A model generated the notes under the pieces. The model saw nothing but the letters and a program-made list of their open reading frames with translations. It had not been told where the DNA came from and searched no databases. Shown here in pieces: positions 38,728-47,842 of a stretch of 64,000 nt of DNA (position 1 is the stretch's first letter; each line of letters begins with the position of its first letter). Position numbers and translations under genes: made by a program. This stretch comes from Brachybacterium sp. Z12 (GTDB taxonomy: Bacteria > Actinomycetota > Actinomycetes > Actinomycetales > Dermabacteraceae). The stretch lies in NCBI RefSeq assembly GCF_014400405.1, contig NZ_CP060496.1, positions 1-64,000 of the forward strand, read 5' to 3'.

Positions 38728-41543
38728 ATGAGTGACACCCCGCAGAACCCAGACGAGAACAGCACCCCCGACGAGACCCCGACCCCGGCGGAGAGCGCCG
38801 GCGTCGGCGGCCAGGAGACGCCCGAGGGCGCCCACGAGATCACCGCCGACGAGGCCGCCTCGCGCACCGTCACCCTCGTGGACCCGGTGGACGAGGCCGA
38901 GATCGACCGCATCACCCAAGTCGACCTCAACCAGGAGATGCAGCGCTCCTACCTCGACTACGCGATGAGCGTCATCGTCTCGCGCGCCCTCCCCGACGTG
39001 CGCGACGGCCTCAAGCCCGTCCACCGCCGCATCGTCTACGCGATGTACGACGGCGGCTACCGCCCCGATCGCTCCTTCTCGAAGTCCGCGAAGGTCGTCG
39101 GCGAGGTGATGGGCAACTACCACCCCCACGGCGACAGCGCCATCTACGACGCGATGGTGCGCCTGGTGCAGCCCTGGTCGCTGCGCTACCCCTGATCCTG
39201 GGTCAGGGGAACTTCGGCTCCGCCGGTGATGACGGCGCCGCCGCCCCGCGATACACCGAGTGCAAGATGGCCCCGCTGGCCCTCGAGCTCGTGCGTGACA
39301 TCGACCAGGAGACGGTCGACATGCAGGGCAACTACGACAACACCGTGGACGAGCCCACCGTGCTGCCCGCCCGCTTCCCGAACCTGCTGGTGAACGGCTC
39401 CTCTGGCATCGCCGTCGGCATGGCCACGAACATCCCGCCGCACAACCTGCGCGAGGTCGCCGAGGCCGTCCAGTGGCTGCTGGTCAACCACGAGGCCACC
39501 AAGCCGGAGCTGCTCGAGGCCTGCCTGAAGTTCATCAAGGGCCCGGACTTCCCCTCCGGTGCGACGATCGTGGGCACCTCCGGCATCGAAGACGCCTACC
39601 GCACCGGCCGCGGCTCCATCACCCAGCGCGCCGTGGTCTCCACCGAGGAGATCAACGGCCGCATGTGCCTGGTGGTCACCGAGCTGCCCTACCAGGTCAA
39701 CCCCGACAATCTCGCGCGCAAGATCGCCGAGATGGTCAAGCTCGGCAAGATCCAGGGCATCGCCGACATCACCGACGAGACCTCCGGCCGCACCGGCCAG
39801 CGCCTGGTCATCACCCTCAAGCGCGACGCGGTCGCGAAGGTGGTGCTGCTGAACAACCTCTTCAAGCACACCCAGCTGCAGGAGAACTTCTCCGCGAACA
39901 TGCTGGCGCTCGCGGGCGGGGTGCCTCGAACCCTGTCGATCGACTCCTTCGTGCGCGAGTGGACCAAGCACCAGATCGACGTCATCGTGCGCCGCACGAA
40001 GTTCCGCCTGCGCAAGGCTGAGGAGCAGATCCACGTCTTCCGCGGCTACCTCAAGGCGCTCGACGCGCTCGACGAGGTCATCGCGCTGATCCGCCGCTCG
40101 CCGGACGTGGACGAGGCCCGCACGGGCCTGATGGACCTGCTGAGCATCGACGAGATCCAGGCCAACGCCATCCTCGCGATGCAGCTGCGCCGCCTGGCCG
40201 CCCTCGAGCGCCAGAAGATCACCGAGGAGCACAACCGCCTGCAGGCCCTGATCGAGGAGTACACCGCGATCCTGGCCTCGCCCGAGCGGCAGCGCGAGAT
40301 CGTCTCCGAGGAGCTCGCGGAGATCGTCGAGCGCTACGGCGATGACCGCCGCACCCAGATCCTGCCCCACGCCGGCGACATGGCGATGGAGGACCTGATC
40401 CCCGAGGAGGACATGGTCGTCACCATCACCCGCGGCGGCTACGTCAAGCGCACCCGCGAGGACCAGTACCGCGCCCAGAAGCGCGGCGGCAAGGGCGTGC
40501 GCGGCGCCTCCCTGCGCGAGGACGACGTGGTGGAGCACTTCTTCACCACCACCACCCACCGCTGGCTGCTGTTCTTCACCAACCAGGGCCGTGTCTACCG
40601 CTCCAAGGGCTACGAGCTGCCCGAAGCGCCGCGGGACGCGAAGGGCCAGCACGTCGCGAACCTGATGGCTTTCCAGCCCGACGAGAACATCGCCTCGGTG
40701 CTCGCCATCGACAGCTACGAGGACGCCGAGTACCTCGTGCTCGCCACCGAATCCGGACTGGTCAAGAAGACCGCCATGACCGCGTTCGACTCCAACCGCA
40801 CCGGCGGCATCATCGCCATCAACCTGCGCGATGTCGACGGTGCCGACGGCACCCGCCCGGACCGTGTGATCGGCGCCCGCGCCGTGAACGAGGGCGAGCA
40901 CCTGCTGCTGGTCTCCCGCAACGGCCAGTCCGTGCGGTTCCCGGCGGATGACCAGACGCTGCGCCCCACAGGCCGCGCCACCAGCGGCGTGACCGGCATG
41001 AAGTTCCGCCACGAAGACCAGCTGCTGGCGATGGAGGTGGTGCGCCCCGACACCTTCGTGGTCACCGTGACCGACGGCGGCTTCGCCAAGCGCACCACCG
41101 TCGACGAGTACCGCCTGCAGGGCCGCGGCGGCCTGGGCATCCGCGTCGCGAAGCTGCCCGACGACAGGGGCCACCTGGTGGGCGCCGCTGTGGTCGAGGA
41201 GTCCGACGAGCTGCTGGTGGTCATGGAGCGCGGCCGCGTGGTCCGCTCCAAGGTCGCCGAGGTGCCGGCCAAGGGCCGCACCACCATGGGCGTCGTGTTC
41301 GCCAAGCCCGACAAGGGCGACCGGATCCTGCTGGTCACCACCGGACAGGAGACCGAGGTCGACGAGGAGGAGGCGGAGGCGCCCGAGATCGTCGACGCGG
41401 ATCCCTCGACCGGCGAAGGCGAGGAAGCTGTGGAGATCTCCGCAGAGACCGAGTCGCAGGACGAATCCGGGCAGAGCGATGCTCTAGGCTCTGACGAGTC
41501 CGACCAGTCGCCGCAGGGCGACGCCGACGCGAAGCAGGAGTGA
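38728..41543 (+). CDS. gyrA: DNA gyrase subunit A (one frameshift)
   Basis: GyrA cuts and rejoins DNA for gyrase. The catalytic core contains [20 protein letters not shown] and [15 protein letters not shown], with the active-site tyrosine in [11 protein letters not shown]; the C-terminal beta-pinwheel blades include [17 protein letters not shown], the GyrA box. The quinolone positions keep Ser (E. coli 83) and Asp (87). One C is missing near 39190 between RYP and LILGQGN. Repaired length is 938, with an acidic N-terminal lead of about 65 residues and an acidic Ser/Glu/Asp-rich tail. Confidence 0.96.
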
Positions 41544-41546
41544 TCC

Positions 41547-42104
41547 GTGAGCACCAGTGACTCCAGGACCGCCACCGGGTCCTCCAACCCGGCGGAGTCC
41601 ACAACGAAGCTCCCGGCGTTCGACAGTGCCTCCTCCCCCTCGGAGACGGGGATCGGCTCCGGCCGCGGATCCGCGGCCAAGGGCGCGAGCCGCAGCCCGA
41701 AGAAGGCCACCGGGACTGCGAACCCCGCCGAGGGCGAGCGCCGCGGTCCCCGCCGCGTGCGCCTCACCCTCGCCCGGCTCGACCCGTTCTCGGTGATGAA
41801 GCTGTCGTTCCTCGCCGCGATCGCCATCGGCATCGCGACCGTGATCGCGGTGGTGCTGCTGTGGAACCTGGTCGAGGCGATCGGCCTGTGGAGCCAGATC
41901 GATCAGCTGGGCCGCGACCTCAACGGCGGCAACCCGCTGCCCTTCATGGAGTTCTTCAGCTTCTCGAAGATGACCAGCTACGGCACCATCGTCGCGGTGG
42001 TGAACGTCGTCATCATCACCGCGCTCGGCACCCTGCTGGCCTTCCTGTACAACCTGGTGGCCGCGCTGCTGGGTGGATTGAAGATGACCTTCACGGACGA
42101 GTGA
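41547..42104 (+). CDS. DUF3566 family transmembrane protein
   Basis: A 185-residue membrane protein found right after gyrA in most actinobacteria. A disordered Ser/Ala/Lys-rich N-terminus of about 70 residues leads to the domain: RRVRLTLARLDPFSVMKLSF, a first helix (AAIAIGIATVIAVVLLWNLV), and a second helix (IVAVVNVVIITALGTLLAFL) followed by YNLVAALLGGLKMTFTDE. The function is not established; links to cell division have been suggested. The start is a GTG three bases after the gyrA stop. Confidence 0.88.
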   Translation: MSTSDSRTATGSSNPAESTTKLPAFDSASSPSETGIGSGRGSAAKGASRSPKKATGTANPAEGERRGPRRVRLTLARLDPFSVMKLSFLAAIAIGIATVIAVVLLWNLVEAIGLWSQIDQLGRDLNGGNPLPFMEFFSFSKMTSYGTIVAVVNVVIITALGTLLAFLYNLVAALLGGLKMTFTDE

Positions 42105-42161
42105 GCTCGGCGGTGGCCCGGCTGGTCACCGTCATCGGCCGCCATCGTCGCTCAGCTGCGA

Positions 42162-42191
42162 ACGGGCGTGCACCTTCGGGTGCGCGCCCGT
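42162..42191 (+). terminator. Hairpin terminator after gyrB-gyrA-DUF3566
   Basis: ACGGGCGTGCACC and GGTGCGCGCCCGT form a 13-base stem (one G-T pair) closed by a stable TTCG loop, 57 bases after the DUF3566 stop. The remaining sequence to 42324 shows nothing else I can name. Confidence 0.8.
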
Positions 42192-42324
42192 CCTGCTGCC
42201 CCCACCACCGCAGCATCGTGCCAGTTCAGCATCGAGTCGTGGGTTCAGTGCACTGTGGCCTCTGGAGATGTACTGAAGTGACGACTGGCCGGGGAGGTGC
42301 AGCCACCCCACCCCCAGTGGCGGG

Positions 42325-42811
42325 TCAGGCGCCCCGGAGGTCGGCGAGGTCGGTGACGTCGGCGATCTGGGCGTCGAGGTGAGTGAGCGCGGCGTCGGCG
42401 AACACCGTCGCCGCGACCCCGTGGGCGCCGGCACCCAGGGAGATCCGACGCTGAGGATCGCCGGAGAGCGAGGCATCGGCGATCACGGGCCAGGCGGTGG
42501 TCGCGCCGAAGGGGCTGATGGTACCGCGCTCGTAGCCGGTGACCTCCTTCGCCACATCCTTGTCCGGCATGGACAGCCTGTTCACGCCGAGCAGCGCCCG
42601 CAGCCTCGGCCAGGAGATCTCCCGGTCGCCCGGGACCAGCACGAAGAGGAAGTCACCCTCCCCTCGCCGCACCACCAGGGTCTTGATGATGTCCCTCGGC
42701 TCCACGGCGCGGGCCGCCGCGGCCTCAGCGGGAGCCCACCCGGCCGTGCCGGGTGATCTCGAAGGACAGGCTTGAGGCCTCCAGGGCATCGAACGCACGC
42801 TGCTCGCTCAT
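42325..42811 (-). CDS. YbaK/EbsC-type aminoacyl-tRNA deacylase (one frameshift)
   Basis: Proteins of this family hydrolyse mischarged tRNAs, such as Cys-tRNAPro. The start is an ATG at 42811 (MSEQRAFDALEASSLSFEIT); then an extra C near 42738 shifts the frame, which resumes with EAAAARAVEPRDIIKTLVVR. The core includes RLSMPDKDVAKEVTGYERGT and ISPFGATTAWPVIADASL, the typical lysine and glycine-rich segments of the fold. Repaired length is 161 residues. It is a lone gene, convergent with the gyrase operon. Confidence 0.85.
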
Positions 42812-42897
42812 GGGACCAGCGTAGGCCCGGTGCCGGGAAGGGCGAGGGTCGTCGCGGGATCCTGGAGCGGGTCTATCGATCTCGCTATGGTCGAAGG

Positions 42898-43684
42898 ATG
42901 CCCACCTCGACCCTTGATGCTCCTGCACGGCCCGACGCCCCCGAGGACTACCCCTGGGTGGGGCCCGCGGTGAGGTCGGCGCTGCTTCTGAGCACGGGCA
43001 TCGTGGACCTGGATCCGAGCGACGGCGTGGGCGCCCCGAGCGAGGACTTCGACGAGGCCCTCGTCGACACCGTGGCGATCGAGCAGGCTCTCGAAGCGGG
43101 GGGGTGGCGCCGCTGGCCGAGCGCACCCTCGTGGTCGCCGTCGGCTCCAATCAGACCCCGCAGACCATCGCCCGCAAATACCGCCGCTCCAGCCGTGACA
43201 TCCCGCTGACCACGCCTTTCGTCCGCTGCACGGTGCATGACCTCGCCGTCGGCCATGTCGCGCATGTCGCTGCGCCCGGCTACGTGCCGGCCGCACCGTA
43301 CCGGGCCGTGGGGGAGAGGATGGAGCTCGTGGCGACATGGTTCGACCAGGAGCAGCTGGCCGTGGTGGACGAGACCGAACCGAACTACGACCGGGTGCGC
43401 CTGTCCACCGACGACTTCCCGCTCACGCTGGCCACCGGGGAACGGCCCGTCCAGTTCGACGTCTACGCCTCCCGCTGGGGTGTGATCTCCCAGGAGCAGC
43501 AGCCGATCCCGCTGCGGCACCGCCAGCAGGAGCTGTTCGACGAGCTGGTGGGACTCACCGACTCCCCGCTCACCCGGGGGGGGACGCCGCCGAGGTGTGC
43601 GACGTCCTCGCCGCCGCCCCTCAGGCGCTGCACCAGCTGATCACCGCGCACAGCCTGGTCGCTGCGGATGGTCTGCCCCGCTGA
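42898..43684 (+). CDS. Hypothetical protein with a GSNQTP motif (two frameshifts)
   Basis: A 262-residue protein (after repair of missing bases near 43103 and 43580) that I cannot assign. The most conserved-looking part is TLVVAVGSNQTPQTIARKYR followed by VPLTTPF-like and DLAVGHVAHVAAPGYVPAAP segments. The GSN turn and VPAAP strand recall the gamma-glutamylcyclotransferase-like fold, but the match is weak. The start at 42898 gives MPTSTLDAPARPDAPEDYPW. It is divergent from the deacylase gene, 86 bases away. Confidence 0.6.
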
Positions 43685-43694
43685 GCAGCAGCGC

Positions 43695-45242
43695 TCACAC
43701 CACGGTGCACCGCACCGTGTGCCAGCCGCTCGCTCCGTTCGGCACAGGGTCTGCTCGTTCGTCGGTCTGGACCTCGCCCTCGCCATCGGTGGCTCGCACC
43801 GTCACACTGTGATCGCCCGGCGCAGCATCCTCCCAGCGCAGCGACCACTGGGTCCAGGTGTCCTCGGAGACCTCCGCCCCAAGCTCGGCCTCTCGCCAGT
43901 CCCCATCGTCGATCCGCACCTCGACCGCCGCGATCCCTCGCTGCTGCGCCCAGGCGGTCCCGCCCAGCATCACGGCGCCCTCGGCGTCCGGTCGGAGATC
44001 CGCGAAGGACCGGGGGACGTCGATGCGGGAGGCGATCTTGATCGGGCCCCGCTCGGACCAGCCGCGGGAGGTCCAGTAGGCGACGTCGTCCGCGAAGCGA
44101 GTCACCTTCAGCTCAGTGAGCCACTTCGTCGCCGAGACGTAGCCGTACAGGCCCGGGACCACCATCCGCACCGGATAGCCGTGCTGCGCGGGCAGCGGGT
44201 CCCCGTTCATGCCTACCGCGATCAAGGAGTCGCGGGAATCGGTGAGCGCCTCGAGCGGCGTGGAGGCGGTGAAACCGTCGATGGAGCGGGAGAGGACCAT
44301 ATCGGCACCGTCCTTCACTCCGACGCGCTCCAGGAGGGTGCGCACCGGGACCCCGAGCCAGACGGCGTTGCCCGCGAGATCGCCGCCGACGCCGTTCGAG
44401 ACGCAGGTCAGAGTCAGATTGGTCTCGATCATCGGCTCGGCCAGCAGCTCTTCGAAGCTCAGCACGAGCTCCCGGTCCACGAGCCCGTGGATTCGCAGCC
44501 GCCAGGTGGTGGGGTCCACCCGCGGCACGGCCAGGGCGGTGTCGATGCGGTAGAAGTCTCCGTTCGGGGTGACGAAAGGCGGCATCCCCTCGAGGTCCAC
44601 CTGTGCGGTCTCCGGGATCGGCGGAGCGGAGGTGCGCGGGGCAGGGAGCACGAACTGCGCCGCGCGGCGGGCAGTCTCACGGCCCGCATTCACACCGCGT
44701 GCGGTGGCGGCGGCGACCAGGGCGAGTGCCCCCACGGCGCCGACGCCCACCAGCGAGCGGCGACGCATCCAGCCGGCGCCAGCACTCTCCGCGGCGGGTG
44801 CGTGGGCGGTCCGCAGCAGGAGCAGCAGGGTCGGCGTCGCGATCACGGTGCCCGCCAGGGTGGGCAGGACGTCGAGCACCGTGTTCTGGGCGCGGGTGAG
44901 CACGAGGATCATCGCGAGCACCCCGAGAGCTGCCAGGAGCATGGAGGCGAGACGGGGGCGGGAATCGCCGATCCATCCGATCAGCCCCGTGAGCGCCGCG
45001 AACACGGCGAACATCGACCCGAACAGCACCACCTTGTCCCAGGTGCCGAACAGGCTGATCAAGAGGTCCTTCAGCGCAGGCGGGACCACGTCCACGAAGG
45101 CTCCGCCCACCGCGATGAACGGCGCGGAGGACGAGCTGAACGCGAGGGAGACAAGCTCCGCGACCGCCACCAGCACCATCCCAGCGACCACGCCGGACAC
45201 GGCCGACCAGCCGGGCGCGGCGCGGCGCACGGGAGAGGTCAT
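43695..45242 (-). CDS. Membrane-bound sulfite-oxidase-like molybdopterin oxidoreductase
   Basis: A 515-residue intact protein. The first 150 residues hold about five membrane helices, followed by another hydrophobic segment (SLVGVGAVGALALVAAATAR) and then the catalytic domain outside the membrane. That domain has TLTCVSNGVGGDLAGNAVW with the molybdenum-ligand cysteine, and MNGDPLPAQHGYPVRMVVPG, typical of the family, plus a C-terminal dimer domain (VEVRIDDGDWREAELG). The substrate is unknown. The start overlaps the stop of the anti-sigma fragment upstream, and such enzymes often belong to SigK-RskA-fasciclin clusters. Confidence 0.92.
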   Translation of the reverse strand: MTSPVRRAAPGWSAVSGVVAGMVLVAVAELVSLAFSSSSAPFIAVGGAFVDVVPPALKDLLISLFGTWDKVVLFGSMFAVFAALTGLIGWIGDSRPRLASMLLAALGVLAMILVLTRAQNTVLDVLPTLAGTVIATPTLLLLLRTAHAPAAESAGAGWMRRRSLVGVGAVGALALVAAATARGVNAGRETARRAAQFVLPAPRTSAPPIPETAQVDLEGMPPFVTPNGDFYRIDTALAVPRVDPTTWRLRIHGLVDRELVLSFEELLAEPMIETNLTLTCVSNGVGGDLAGNAVWLGVPVRTLLERVGVKDGADMVLSRSIDGFTASTPLEALTDSRDSLIAVGMNGDPLPAQHGYPVRMVVPGLYGYVSATKWLTELKVTRFADDVAYWTSRGWSERGPIKIASRIDVPRSFADLRPDAEGAVMLGGTAWAQQRGIAAVEVRIDDGDWREAELGAEVSEDTWTQWSLRWEDAAPGDHSVTVRATDGEGEVQTDERADPVPNGASGWHTVRCTVV

Positions 45243-45955
45243 GACAGCACCTCGGCCGCGATCGGGGCCATGCTCGGCTGCACCGATCCGCCGGCCGGTT
45301 CGATGGTCAGGCCGATGGTGACCTCCTCGGGGATGGCGCCTTCATGCGTGACCGCCACACCCGGGTCCTCGAGCAGCCCGGCGTCGGCGATGTCGGCGCC
45401 GTCGATCATCCAGAGCTGATAGGTCTCGCCCTCGGGCAGCGCCGGAAGCTCCGCGCCCTGGACGACCATCGCCTGCTGCTCCCGGGAGTACATCAGCTGC
45501 AGGGAACCGCCGTCCCGGGACGGGACAGTGAGGTGCGAGACGTCCTCGGACGCCATGATCGTCGAGATCAGCGCACGCTCCTCCTCGGTGTTCGCCTGCT
45601 GGGAGGCGATCGCCTCGAGGGAGGCCCGCGCCTCCCGTTCGGAGGCTCTCTCCCCGCTCCACAGCCCGACACCGGCGATCGTGGTCACCAGCAGCAGGGT
45701 CGCGGCGACGGCGGCCCAGCGGCTGCGGCGAACACTCGCCCGGTAGCGGTCCAGGGGGACCACCTCCGCCGACGGGGCCGACGGGACGGCCGTCGCTGCG
45801 GGGGCCTCCTCCGGTGCCGTGTCCTCCTCCGGCAACGGGGACAGCTGACGAGTGGTGCCGATCCGGGCCATCACCGCGGACTTCAGCTCCGGACGCGGGG
45901 CGAGCGGGGCGAGGCTCCCGGCGAGCTCGGCAGCGGTCTCCTCGAAGGAGTGCGC
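45239..45955 (-). pseudogene. Anti-sigma factor (RskA type), N-terminal zinc domain missing
   Basis: This fragment has the middle and end of an RskA-type anti-sigma factor: SFEETAAELAGSLAPLAPRP, a cytoplasmic linker, one membrane helix (WAAVAATLLLVTTIAGVGLW) and the extracytoplasmic domain with LMYSREQQAMVVQGAELPAL and GETYQLWMID. The N-terminal sigma-binding zinc domain with its HxxxCxxC motif is absent, and no sigma factor gene is next to it. It is joined in frame to a fasciclin lipoprotein. As the fasciclin part enters the membrane from the other side, the fusion would place the anti-sigma domains upside down, so it is unlikely to work. Confidence 0.75.
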
Positions 45956-46602
45956 GGTATCGATGAGGTAGACGGTCGCGTTCTGGGTGGTCACGCCGCC
46001 GCAGATCACGGTCGCCTCGCCCACCATGAGCTCGTCACCGCTGCCGGTGACCTCGAGGTCCTCGCCCTGCACCGTGGTGTGGGTGCCGGCGATCTCGTCG
46101 GGGAGAGCTGCCCGGGCACCACGTGGTACGTGAGCACGCCGGTGAGGGCGTCGGCGTCACCGACCAAGGCATTCAGATCCTCCTCGGGGATCCCGGCGAA
46201 GGCGTCGTCGACCGGTGCGAACACGGTGAACTCGTCGCCGTCGAGGGTGTCGGCCAGGTCCACCTCCGGGTTCAGCTCGCCGGAGACAGCGGAGGTGAGT
46301 GTGGTGAGCATCGGGTTGTTCGAGGCTGCGACGCTGACGGGATCCTGAGCCATGCCCTCCACCGAGCCTTCACCGTCGGGCACCATCGCCGCGTAGTCGG
46401 CGCAGCCGGGGCCGACGAGGTTCGCCGCGGGGCCCATGACCATCTCCTCACCGCCGCCGTCGGAGGCCTGCTGCTCGGTGGCGGCGGGAGGGTCGCCCTC
46501 GGCGGTGGAGGGGTCATCGCTCATCCCGCCTGAGCAGGCGCTCATCAGTGCGACCGTCGCTGCCAGTGCCCCGAGTCGGGGAAGTGCGGTGCGAGTGTTC
46601 AT
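45956..46602 (-). CDS. Fasciclin-domain lipoprotein, fused at its end to the anti-sigma fragment (one frameshift)
   Basis: An exported lipoprotein. The signal peptide ends in the lipobox LMSACSGG, then comes a short acidic linker and one FAS1 domain: [36 protein letters not shown] and [12 protein letters not shown], ending [18 protein letters not shown]. One base is missing near 46112. The family usually closes with a few more residues (VLMP) and a stop; here the frame runs into RskA sequence at about 45955. The start at 46602 has AAGGAG. In mycobacteria, the related MPT70/MPT83 are controlled by SigK and RskA, so the neighbours make sense even though the join does not. Confidence 0.85.
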
Positions 46603-46875
46603 GACGATCTCCTTGCTGATGCTGCTGGCGTGCTCGGGGACCGAGCACCGGACGTCCCCGGAAGGGGAGGTCACATCGGCAGTTCGGAGCCGGCCTGTGA
46701 TCGGATTGGACGCATTTCGCTGATGTCCGCGGAGGCGGTGCGGCAGGAGGCCCGCCGACGGGAACGCTGTGACCTCGGAAACACCCCGGCAGACGGGTTG
46801 GACGCGGCGGCCCGCGTCGCGGTAACGTAGTTCGTCGGTGGCTGACACCGGTAGGCTTCGTAGATCAGCCCCCAT

Positions 46876-46949
46876 GGGCCTATAGCTCAGTCGGTTAGAG
46901 CGCTGTCCTGATAAGACAGAGGTCACTGGTTCAAGTCCAGTTAGGCCCA
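46876..46949 (+). tRNA. tRNA-Ile (GAT)
   Basis: A complete cloverleaf: acceptor GGGCCTA pairs with TAGGCCC, the D arm is AGCTC...GAGC, the anticodon loop is CTGATAA with anticodon GAT, and the T arm reads CTGGTTCAAGTCCAG. The CCA end is not encoded. It follows the gyrA region as in most actinobacteria. Confidence 0.97.
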
Positions 46950-46970
46950 CTTCGAGGATCGGAGGAACTC

Positions 46971-47144
46971 ATGAAAAAGTTCATCACCGCTGCGGTCGTC
47001 CTTCTCGGGACGTCCCTTGCCGGGATCCTCACCTGGCGGAAGGTCGAATCCGACCGGATCCGCAACGATCTGTGGACGGAGGCCGAACGGGCCTTCGCCG
47101 AGCAGGACGAGGTTGCCGCGGCCCAGGCCGCGCGCCGCGCCTGA
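46971..47144 (+). CDS. DLW-39 family small protein
   Basis: A 57-residue protein between the two tRNA genes. It starts MKKFITAAVVLLGTSLAGIL, one membrane helix or signal anchor, and contains the NDLWTEA motif that gives the family its name. It ends in an Ala-rich helix (EVAAAQAARRA). GGAGG lies five bases before the ATG. The family is confined to actinobacteria and has no known function; it usually sits at exactly this spot. Confidence 0.9.
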   Translation: MKKFITAAVVLLGTSLAGILTWRKVESDRIRNDLWTEAERAFAEQDEVAAAQAARRA

Positions 47145-47155
47145 CAACCACATAC

Positions 47156-47230
47156 GGGGACTTAGCTCAGTTGGTAGAGCGGTAGCTTTGCAAGCTTCAG
47201 GTCAGGGGTTCGACCCCCTAGTCTCCACCA
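47156..47230 (+). tRNA. tRNA-Ala (TGC)
   Basis: Acceptor GGGGACT pairs with AGTCTCC (one G-T pair), the D arm is GCTC...GAGC, the anticodon loop is TTTGCAA with anticodon TGC, and the T arm reads AGGGGTTCGACCCCCT. CCA is encoded. The anticodon stem GTAGC/GCTTC has one T-T mismatch, which may be a base error. Confidence 0.95.
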
Positions 47231-47237
47231 CCGCACA

Positions 47238-47270
47238 GAGGCCCTTTCCCGGAAACGGGGAGGGCCTCTT
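47238..47270. terminator. Hairpin terminator after tRNA-Ala
   Basis: GAGGCCCT (47238-47245) and AGGGCCTC (47261-47268) form an 8-base stem around a GC-rich loop that can pair further (CCCG/CGGG), followed by TT. It lies 7 bases after tRNA-Ala and may also serve the convergent MerR gene. Confidence 0.75.
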
Positions 47271-47285
47271 GCTATGCCCGGGTCG

Positions 47286-47704
47286 CTATGCCCGGGCCGA
47301 CTCGACGGGCGCAGCCTCGTAGGCCGACCAGGCAGGCTCGCGCAGGCCCGGGCAGTGCTCGGGCGTGGGGTGGGAGGTGTTGAAGACCAGCTCGTCCAGG
47401 GCGTCGCGGGCGGCGTGCAGGTCCGCCATCGTCTCGGTGATCCTTCGGCGCTCCCGGGCGAGGAGCTCGAGAGCCTCGGGGAGCCCGTGCCGGAGTCCAC
47501 GCAGGGCAGCAGCTGCAGCACGGTGCGGCTCGACAGCCCGGCGGCGAAGAACGTCTGGATCAGCCGCACCCGCTCGACGGCGGAGGCGGGATACGTGCGC
47601 TGCCCGCCCGCGCTGCGCTCCGAGGTGAGCAGGCCCTGCTCCTCGTAGTAGCGCAGGGCGCGGGGACTGACCCCGGCCCGGGATGCCACGTCTCCGATGC
47701 GCAT
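47286..47704 (-). CDS. MerR family transcriptional regulator (one frameshift)
   Basis: A 139-residue regulator (repaired). The N-terminal winged helix reads MRIGDVASRAGVSPRALRYY, then EEQGLLTSERSAGGQRTYP and a second helical part. One base is missing near 47490, after LQLLPCVDSG. The C-terminal helix (ERRRITETMADLHAARDAL) is the dimer coiled coil; the tail has one Cys, so it is not a metal-sensing type by pattern. It is divergent from an SDR gene, and a MerR-type operator lies between them. Confidence 0.88.
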
Positions 47705-47750
47705 GCTGCCTCCTCCGTGTGATCTGGGCCTCTCCGACCCTGCTTGATCC

Positions 47751-47782
47751 TTGCCCCTGCCGTCAACGTCAGGTCCTACGGT
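47751..47782 (+). promoter_or_regulatory. MerR-type promoter and operator for the SDR gene
   Basis: A dyad CCTGCCGT-CA-ACGTCAGG (47756-47773, one mismatch between arms) lies between a TTGCCC -35 (47751-47756) and a TACGGT -10 (47777-47782) with a 20-base spacer. Long spacers filled by a dyad are the hallmark of MerR-controlled promoters. The likely binder is the divergent MerR gene. Confidence 0.6.
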
Positions 47783-47842
47783 ACTCGCCATCGGCCGCGT
47801 GGAGACGCCTCGCAGGCCACAGGCACAGGAAGCAGAACAGAC

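Noticed and set aside
39186-41174. A 662-residue minus-strand frame opposite gyrA
   Set aside because: It is the mirror of gyrA codons in the high-GC third position, with no ribosome binding site and no fold signs.
46603-46950. An N-terminal extension of the fasciclin gene that runs across tRNA-Ile
   Set aside because: The start of that frame is the antisense of the tRNA, a known source of false genes. The ATG at 46602 has a good ribosome binding site and a signal peptide with lipobox right after it.
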